Assembly: GCF_014698995.1 (NCBI RefSeq)
Contig: NZ_JACWZZ010000002.1
Coordinates: forward strand, 1,219,425 to 1,283,424
Direction: 5' to 3'
Length of the DNA stretch: 64,000 nucleotides
Source of the DNA: Hymenobacter duratus
GTDB taxonomy: Bacteria > Bacteroidota > Bacteroidia > Cytophagales > Hymenobacteraceae
Shown here piece by piece: positions 60,101 through 64,000 of the stretch. Below the pieces are notes generated by a model. It was given only the letters and a program-made list of their open reading frames with translations. It did no database searches and was not told where the DNA came from. Position 1 is the stretch's first letter. Every line of letters starts with the position of its first letter. Made by a program: the position numbers and the translations under genes.

Positions 60101-61096
60101 GCTATCAACTCCAGCTTCTCGGGAATTGCGCAGGTTACGGTGTATGAAAAGCCCACTACAGTAACCACTCTCGCCACTTCGCCCGAGGATGTCCGGCTAA
60201 ACATTCAGGTGCAGGAAGGTATCATTTATGACGGCCAGGCCACCGTCACCAACGGGCGCTTCTCCGTACGGTTTGTGGTGCCCCGCGACATCAACTACAA
60301 CGTCGGGCTTGGCAAAGTAAGCCTGTATGCATCCAACAGCAGCGGCGAAGTCGTAGATGCCCATGGCTACCGCAGTGTGCCGGTTGGGGCGGCCAGCAAC
60401 ATCATTGCACTCGATACCATTCCGCCGCGCATTACGCTGTTCATGGACAATGAGAAGTTCGTGTTTGGTGGCCTGACCAGCCCGAGCCCGACGCTTATTG
60501 CTAACCTGTTCGACGAAAGCGGCATCAACACAACTGGCTCTGGGATTGGCCACGAAATCACCGCCACTCTCGACAACGACCCCACCAAGCTCACCATTCT
60601 GAATTCGTTCTACACGGCCCAGACCAACGATTATCAGAAAGGCACCGTCAACTACGGTTTCAAGGACCTGAGCACTGGCCCGCACGTGCTGCATCTGAAA
60701 GCCTGGGATACCTATAATAACTCCGCCGTACGCGACATCGAGTTCATTGCCGCTACCACCGATAAGCTGGCCCTGAGCCACGTGCTGAACTACCCGAACC
60801 CCTTCGCCTCGAACACCACGTTCCACTTTGACCACAACCGCCCTAATGATGTGCTCGATGTGCAGGTACAGATTTTCACGGTTTCGGGCCGCCTGGTACG
60901 CACATTGGAGGCCACCGTCAACAGTGGGGCTTCGCACGTGCCGGCCAACTACTCCGATCCGTCGCTTTCTTGGAACGGCCGCGACGAATACAACGACCAG
61001 CTGGCCCGCGGCGTGTACGTGTACCGGGTCAGCGTACGTTCTCAGAACGATAAGTCGACCACCTCGAAATTCGAAAAACTGGTTATCCTGAATTAA
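57101..61096 (+). CDS. porU: T9SS sortase PorU (gingipain-type C25)
   Basis: 1331 residues from the ATG at 57101 (MRYFTLLVASCCLLLSF signal peptide). An N-terminal propeptide-like region (to about 500) leads to a C25 domain. The catalytic dyad is His830 in NYNGHGG and Cys864 in GTCDF. An Ig-like region follows and a T9SS C-terminal domain ends the protein (LNYPNPFASNTTFHFD ... LARGVYVYRVSVRS). PorU removes sorting domains of cargo at the surface and attaches them to anionic LPS; it keeps its own C-terminal domain. Longer starts upstream are rejected. Followed 48 nt later by porV. Confidence 0.95.
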   Translation: MRYFTLLVASCCLLLSFSSSVWAQDSRQSVVKKLSWAGTEEIPGPDRRLHRVPIFTGMQHRSGSLQGYAVISVPGTVADGQVRNAVYEAFSAAELALLRGFLPASATPEVFERTQRGQPVTLVLVPAMRRSPKSGQIEKLVSFEYSYLPSAPTVRRGQQINYAAHSVLATGTWYKVGVDRSGIFKLDRGTLSAMGLDVQNLDPARLQVFGNATGMLPQAISTRRPDDLVENAVYFSGDNNTTLDANEYFLFYARGPHVWEPDTARNARRFRHVQHLYSDTAYYFVTVAAPPRTGRRVAPAPAAGVANAPAIAQYTARWFWEHDLVNLAKSGRQWLGEGFNPGTPQNFPTDLTDIVAGSTVQITSSVAGATNANDQHSFRLSVNGTTLTQPLPTVSQSDHPEYAATSLRTFSYVPPASISSLSVGLTYLGGSNAKGYLDYLEVSALRPLRLTGSSLEFRSFDNLNSGSVSPFTLAGSNTSTQVWEVTNPRRPRSYALNASGSFTAPTDSLREFVAFNPSGSFSSPRSFGRVANQDLHGTLNPAHDVDLVIVTHPTFRAEAQRLANWRTSHDRLKVAVVTTSQVYNEFGGGGQDVSAIRDMMKMVYDQRDSPRRNQYLLLFGDASYDYKSKPSNLNNTANLPADWWSKRSPNRADEIAQNYVPTYESRESFAQIYGRADGFGPQTFCSDDYFGILDEGEGEWSEISAPGELMDVGVGRLPVRAPSGSPYSATQATEVVDKLIAYDSRSATGKWRNRLTFVADDQDGSSHVTGSAEPFSAQLVREYPQFNLRKVYLDMYPQVNAAGGEQSPDCNRALDESFEQGSLIINYNGHGGPASLAQEQILTKATITGLQNQNKLTFMVTGTCDFSTYDDPERTSAGEMMLTDTKAGAAGLYTTTRLVFSTSATELVPNFLDSVLTYRSGMPTRLGDATLYSKNSGASVLNRNYVLLGDPSARLARPDVAMTLDSLNGRTLSGTVSDTLKALSLVRLSGSVRTGTDINSAINSSFSGIAQVTVYEKPTTVTTLATSPEDVRLNIQVQEGIIYDGQATVTNGRFSVRFVVPRDINYNVGLGKVSLYASNSSGEVVDAHGYRSVPVGAASNIIALDTIPPRITLFMDNEKFVFGGLTSPSPTLIANLFDESGINTTGSGIGHEITATLDNDPTKLTILNSFYTAQTNDYQKGTVNYGFKDLSTGPHVLHLKAWDTYNNSAVRDIEFIAATTDKLALSHVLNYPNPFASNTTFHFDHNRPNDVLDVQVQIFTVSGRLVRTLEATVNSGASHVPANYSDPSLSWNGRDEYNDQLARGVYVYRVSVRSQNDKSTTSKFEKLVILN

Positions 61097-61144
61097 CCAA
61101 GGCATTTTTGGCCTACCTTCCCGCCTTCTTCACCCTCCCTTTCT

Positions 61145-62347
61145 ATGATCGTTCTGAAGCTGCCTGTGCGTTTTGCGCTGCTTTCCGGATTTATCGGCCT
61201 GCCGCTGATTGGTGCGGCCCAAACCAACCCGAACACGCTGACGACGGCCGTTCCCATTCTCACCATCAGCCCCGATTCGCGCTCTGCTGCCCTTGGTGAG
61301 GCTGGTGTTGCAACCTCGCCCGATGCCAATGCCGGCTACCACAACGCGGGCAAGCTAGGCTTTATTAATACGCAGTACAGTGTGTCGCCGTCTTATTCGC
61401 CGTGGCTGCGCAGCGTCACCGACGACATGGGCTTGGCCTACCTTTCCGGCACCGCCAAAATCGGGCAGCGCTCCGCCATTTCGGCTTCGCTGATGTATTT
61501 CGACCTCGGCACCATTTCTTTCCGCGACGATTTCAACGTATCGAAAGGCGACTACAACCCGAAGGAATATGCCTTCAGCGTAGCCTACGGCCAAAAACTC
61601 ACCGACAACTTCGGCGTTGGCGTAGCGGCCCGCTACATCCGCTCCAACCTCACCGGCAACAGCAGCGGTACCGACTCCCGCCCCGGCAATGCCGCCGCTG
61701 TCGATTTGGGAGCCTACTACAACAAGGACCTATCCATCGGCGCCTCCGATTATAACCTGGGTCTGGGCGCTACCATCACCAACATCGGCAACAAAATCAC
61801 CTACACTAACGCTAACCAGGCCGACTTTCTGCCTACGCGCTTAAAGCTGGGCTTTGCGCTTACGCGGGAGTTGGATGCTTATAATAAGCTTACACTGACG
61901 GTAGACGGTGCTAAGCTTCTCACGCCAAGTCCTTATTATATCGAGGGCGACACGTTGGGCAAGCTCAAATCAATCCGGGCCGAAAACCTTGCCCGGCGCA
62001 ACAAAGGCGTCGTAGGGGCTGCACTAGGCTCGTTCACGGATGCCCCCGGCGGATTTAGCGAGGAATTGCGCGAAGTCAACCTCTCAGCTGGCGTAGAGTA
62101 CACCTACAATGACTTGCTGATGGCTCGTGTCGGCTATTTCTATGAGTCGCCCGTAAAAGGTGACCGGCAATACCTGAGCTTCGGCCTCGGGGTACGCTAC
62201 CAGGTCTTCGGCGTCGATGGCGCTTACTTGGTACCGAACTCACGAGCCAATCCGCTAGCCCAAACCATTCGGGTATCACTGCATTTCAACTTCAACAAAC
62301 TCGAAGAAGCCTTCGGCGACGGAAACACCGACGCCCCTGTCAACTAA
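61145..62347 (+). CDS. porV: T9SS outer-membrane protein PorV (LptO)
   Basis: 400 residues. Signal peptide MIVLKLPVRFALLSGFIGLPLIGAAQ. A fourteen-stranded FadL/OmpP1-type barrel with the family opening TAVPILTISPDSRSAALGEAGVATSPDANAGYHNAGK and the late FGVDGAYLVPNSRANPLAQTIRVSLHF. It carries cargo from the T9SS translocon to PorU. Directly downstream of porU, so co-transcribed, and 10 nt before the M16-like gene, which suggests a three-gene unit. Confidence 0.95.
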   Translation: MIVLKLPVRFALLSGFIGLPLIGAAQTNPNTLTTAVPILTISPDSRSAALGEAGVATSPDANAGYHNAGKLGFINTQYSVSPSYSPWLRSVTDDMGLAYLSGTAKIGQRSAISASLMYFDLGTISFRDDFNVSKGDYNPKEYAFSVAYGQKLTDNFGVGVAARYIRSNLTGNSSGTDSRPGNAAAVDLGAYYNKDLSIGASDYNLGLGATITNIGNKITYTNANQADFLPTRLKLGFALTRELDAYNKLTLTVDGAKLLTPSPYYIEGDTLGKLKSIRAENLARRNKGVVGAALGSFTDAPGGFSEELREVNLSAGVEYTYNDLLMARVGYFYESPVKGDRQYLSFGLGVRYQVFGVDGAYLVPNSRANPLAQTIRVSLHFNFNKLEEAFGDGNTDAPVN

Positions 62348-62357
62348 TCTTTTCCTG

Positions 62358-63644
62358 ATGCTCGACCGTCAAGTCGCTCCTCCCGTTCAGCCGCTGGCCA
62401 GTGTAACGCTGCCCGCGGCTGACGTGTTTTCGCTCCCTAACGGAGCCCGCCTGCATGTTCTCCGCAACGATGCCCAGCCAGTCGTGCGCCTGCAAATCGT
62501 ATTCAAGGCCGGCAAATGGTATGAGCCTGCACCCGGCATTTCGCTGCTCACGGCCCGTATGCTGCTGGAAGGCACCACCACCCGCACCGCCCGCCAGATT
62601 GCCGATGAGGTAGCCTTCTACGGAGCTTCCCTGGAGTGTGAGCAGGGCTTCGACAGAGCCACGCTCACACTCTACTGCCTGACGCGGCACCTGCCTAAAC
62701 TGCTTCCTCTGATCCAGGACGTAGTAACAGCCCCAATTTTCCCGGTTCCCGAACTGGAGCAACTCAAAACGCGGACTATCCAGAACGTGCGGGTAGAACG
62801 CCAGAAGACCAGCTATCTCGCCTCTGAGCGGTTCTCTCACAACCTGTATGGAGCACACTATCCGTATGGCAACGTGTTCGATGAGCAACTCTTCTCGCTG
62901 ATTTCACAGTCGGCTGTGCAGGCGTACTATCACACCAACTACGCGCTGAGCCAGGCAGATATTTTTATCTGTGGTGATATTCCCCAGGAGCATGAGACAC
63001 TTGTAACGGAGCTTTTTGGTCAATCAACTCCAGCTACCACGGCTTCTCCTTCTACCAGCCAGGCACTGCACGAACCAGTAAGCGGCCCTCTTCAGTACTA
63101 TGTATCCGTTACCGACAGTATCCAATCATCCCTCCGAATCGGAAGGTTATGGCCTACTCTCGACCACGCTGATACACATCGTCTTCAGTTGCTGGTGAAG
63201 GTCCTGGGCGGCTATTTTGGGTCGCGCCTCATGAAAAATATCCGCGAGGACAAAGGATTCACCTACGGGATTTATGCCAGCATCAGCCCACGTGAACATG
63301 CTAGCTCATTCGTTATTGGTACCGATGTCAACGCCAACAGTGCAGATGCCGCTATCAAGGAAATTCAGTACGAGCTACGGGTGTTGCAGCACGAGCTTAT
63401 TCCCGCCGATGAGTTGCAAACCGTCAAAAACTACATGACGGGCAAATTTGCGAACGAACTCAGTACCGTGTTCGAGCAGTGCGACAAATACAAAAGCATT
63501 GTCTTCTTCGGTTTGCCAGCTAATTACTACGCTACCTTTATTGAACAAGTCAACCAAACCAGTGCGGAGCAATTGTTGTCTCTCGCTCAACACTATTTGT
63601 CTCCAGAGAAGATGCTGGAAGTAATAGCCGGTCCCAAACTATAG
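62358..63644 (+). CDS. M16 peptidase-family protein without the zinc site
   Basis: 428 residues, two M16 half-barrels. In active members the first half has HxxEH; here the aligned stretch reads GISLLTARMLLEGT, so the three ligand positions are Leu63, Ala66 and Arg67. The second half keeps the non-catalytic subunit signature GGYFGSRLMKNIREDKGFTYGI. It therefore resembles the inactive partner of M16B heterodimers. No signal peptide, so it is probably cytosolic. It is 10 nt downstream of porV. A catalytic partner gene is not present in the window. Terminated by a 28-bp hairpin. Confidence 0.9.
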   Translation: MLDRQVAPPVQPLASVTLPAADVFSLPNGARLHVLRNDAQPVVRLQIVFKAGKWYEPAPGISLLTARMLLEGTTTRTARQIADEVAFYGASLECEQGFDRATLTLYCLTRHLPKLLPLIQDVVTAPIFPVPELEQLKTRTIQNVRVERQKTSYLASERFSHNLYGAHYPYGNVFDEQLFSLISQSAVQAYYHTNYALSQADIFICGDIPQEHETLVTELFGQSTPATTASPSTSQALHEPVSGPLQYYVSVTDSIQSSLRIGRLWPTLDHADTHRLQLLVKVLGGYFGSRLMKNIREDKGFTYGIYASISPREHASSFVIGTDVNANSADAAIKEIQYELRVLQHELIPADELQTVKNYMTGKFANELSTVFEQCDKYKSIVFFGLPANYYATFIEQVNQTSAEQLLSLAQHYLSPEKMLEVIAGPKL

Positions 63645-63651
63645 GTTCACA

Positions 63652-63712
63652 ATGCATAGTCAAAAGAAAAGGCAACTGTTAATTACAGTTGCCTTTTCTT
63701 TTGACTATGCAT
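63652..63712 (+). terminator. 28-bp perfect hairpin after the M16-like gene
   Basis: Arms 63652-63679 and 63685-63712, loop TAATT. The right arm contains TTTTCTTTT, which gives terminator character to the plus-strand transcript. The outer end is ATGCAT. Confidence 0.75.
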
Positions 63713-63850
63713 ATGCATTACAGCCAGCTGCCATGCAGGCTGCCCCCCTCCGTTCGATGCGGAGCCCTTCCCTCTCCTGAAGTCTGGAGGCGGAGCGGCC
63801 GTTGCGGGCCGGGCAGGGGGTGGGGGCTGGGCGGGGGGGAGTAAACGGAC
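63713..63850. other. Gene-free GC-rich stretch with G-run tract
   Basis: No coding frame accepted. It contains the G-run cluster at 63811-63839 (five runs of three or more G in 29 nt) and lies between the M16-like gene terminator and the rRNA operon terminator. Confidence 0.5.
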
Positions 63851-63901
63851 GTCGCCCCTGGCCGCGGCTTCCGGGGAGGGAAGCGTGCAGCCAGGGGCGA
63901 C
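63851..63901 (-). terminator. Putative rRNA operon terminator
   Basis: Stem GTCGCCCCTGGC (63851-63862) with GCCAGGGGCGAC (63890-63901) just past the 5S 3' end on the minus strand. A T-run is weak. Confidence 0.6.
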
Positions 63902-63918
63902 GGGCGAATACAGTAAGG

Positions 63919-64000
63919 TTGGCGGCGACCGACTCTCCCACCGATGAAGGCAGTACCATAGGCGCTCCGGGGCTTAACGACTCTGTTCGGAATGGGAAGA
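63919..64000 (-). rRNA. rrf: 5S rRNA (3' part, runs off window)
   Basis: Minus strand: CCCATTCCGAACAGAGTCGT, then TTAAGCCCCGGAGCGCC, GGTACTGCC and a final GGTGGGAGAGTCGGTCGCCGCC. These are the conserved 5S loop and stem sequences. The 3' end is near 63919 by pairing logic; the 5' end and the rest of the rRNA operon lie beyond 64000. Confidence 0.9.

Noticed and set aside
63705..63959. 84-codon frame on the minus strand near the right edge
   Set aside because: It overlaps the 5S rRNA 3' end and a hairpin. The high GC content explains the open frame.
1..64000. CRISPR array, prophage or insertion sequence
   Set aside because: No regularly spaced direct repeats, integrase, transposase or phage structural genes were seen on either strand.

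Overview
The window is a dense, GC-rich (roughly 60 percent by eye) chromosomal segment of a Bacteroidota bacterium, most likely a Hymenobacter-like member of the Cytophagales. Four observations support this: type IX secretion (T9SS) genes (porU, porV, porZ) and secreted proteins with T9SS C-terminal sorting domains; promoter boxes of the Bacteroidota type (TTG, about 19 nt, TAnnTTTG); start sites mostly without a Shine-Dalgarno; and a UbiA/KdsC/DUF2520/ISC ferredoxin neighbourhood of the sort seen in that group. The genus is an inference from style and gene content. No prophage, insertion sequence, CRISPR array or tRNA gene was found. The right edge enters an rRNA operon at its 5S gene.

Layout. 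1-2.9 kb: the start of a sensor-type propeller protein, an SdpR/SdpI pair with a visible operator, and an AT-richer orphan gene. 3-8.8 kb: aspS, two small secreted proteins, tadA, superoxide dismutase, and a three-gene membrane/winged-helix operon whose promoter carries a 20-bp operator. 9-13.5 kb: nucleoside transporter, AAA ATPase, ndk, DHH phosphoesterase. 13.5-16.6 kb: four consecutive FKBP-type prolyl isomerases for the cell envelope. 16.6-21 kb: recO, porZ, tdk and a 2Fe-2S ferredoxin. 21-25 kb: a conserved unknown and two polytopic membrane proteins. 25-31 kb: the rod-shape elongation operon mreB-mreC-mreD-mrdA-rodA. 31-36.7 kb: purH, then a four-gene set (acyl-CoA dehydrogenase-like, PIG-L deacetylase, NodS-like methyltransferase, family 2 glycosyltransferase) that looks like an uncharacterised glycoconjugate pathway. 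36.8-41.8 kb: Omp85-like barrel, UbiA prenyltransferase, cspA, kdsC-like phosphatase, iscX, fdx, DUF2520 protein. 42-50.8 kb: two T9SS cargo proteins flanking a ccmB-ccmC-ccmD-ccmE-ccmF cytochrome c maturation cluster that has no ccmA beside it. 50.9-56.2 kb: a very large propeller/beta-barrel protein, an FAD oxidoreductase and an MBL-fold hydrolase. 56.2-63.6 kb: pssA, porU, porV and an M16 peptidase homologue lacking its zinc site. 63.6-64 kb: a 28-bp hairpin, a G-run tract, a putative rRNA terminator and the 3' part of 5S rRNA.

How it fits together. Much of the window serves the cell envelope: wall elongation (mre/mrd/rod), phospholipid (pssA) and LPS precursor (kdsC) synthesis, export and anchoring through T9SS (porU, porV, porZ and cargo), periplasmic folding (FKBPs) and cytochrome c assembly (ccm). 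The best candidate for an undescribed system is the four-gene cluster at 32.8-36.6 kb. Other points of note are two autoregulatory operator/promoter units, a CxxxY-type CcmE, the metal-site-less M16 protein, and long perfect inverted repeats both between and inside operons.
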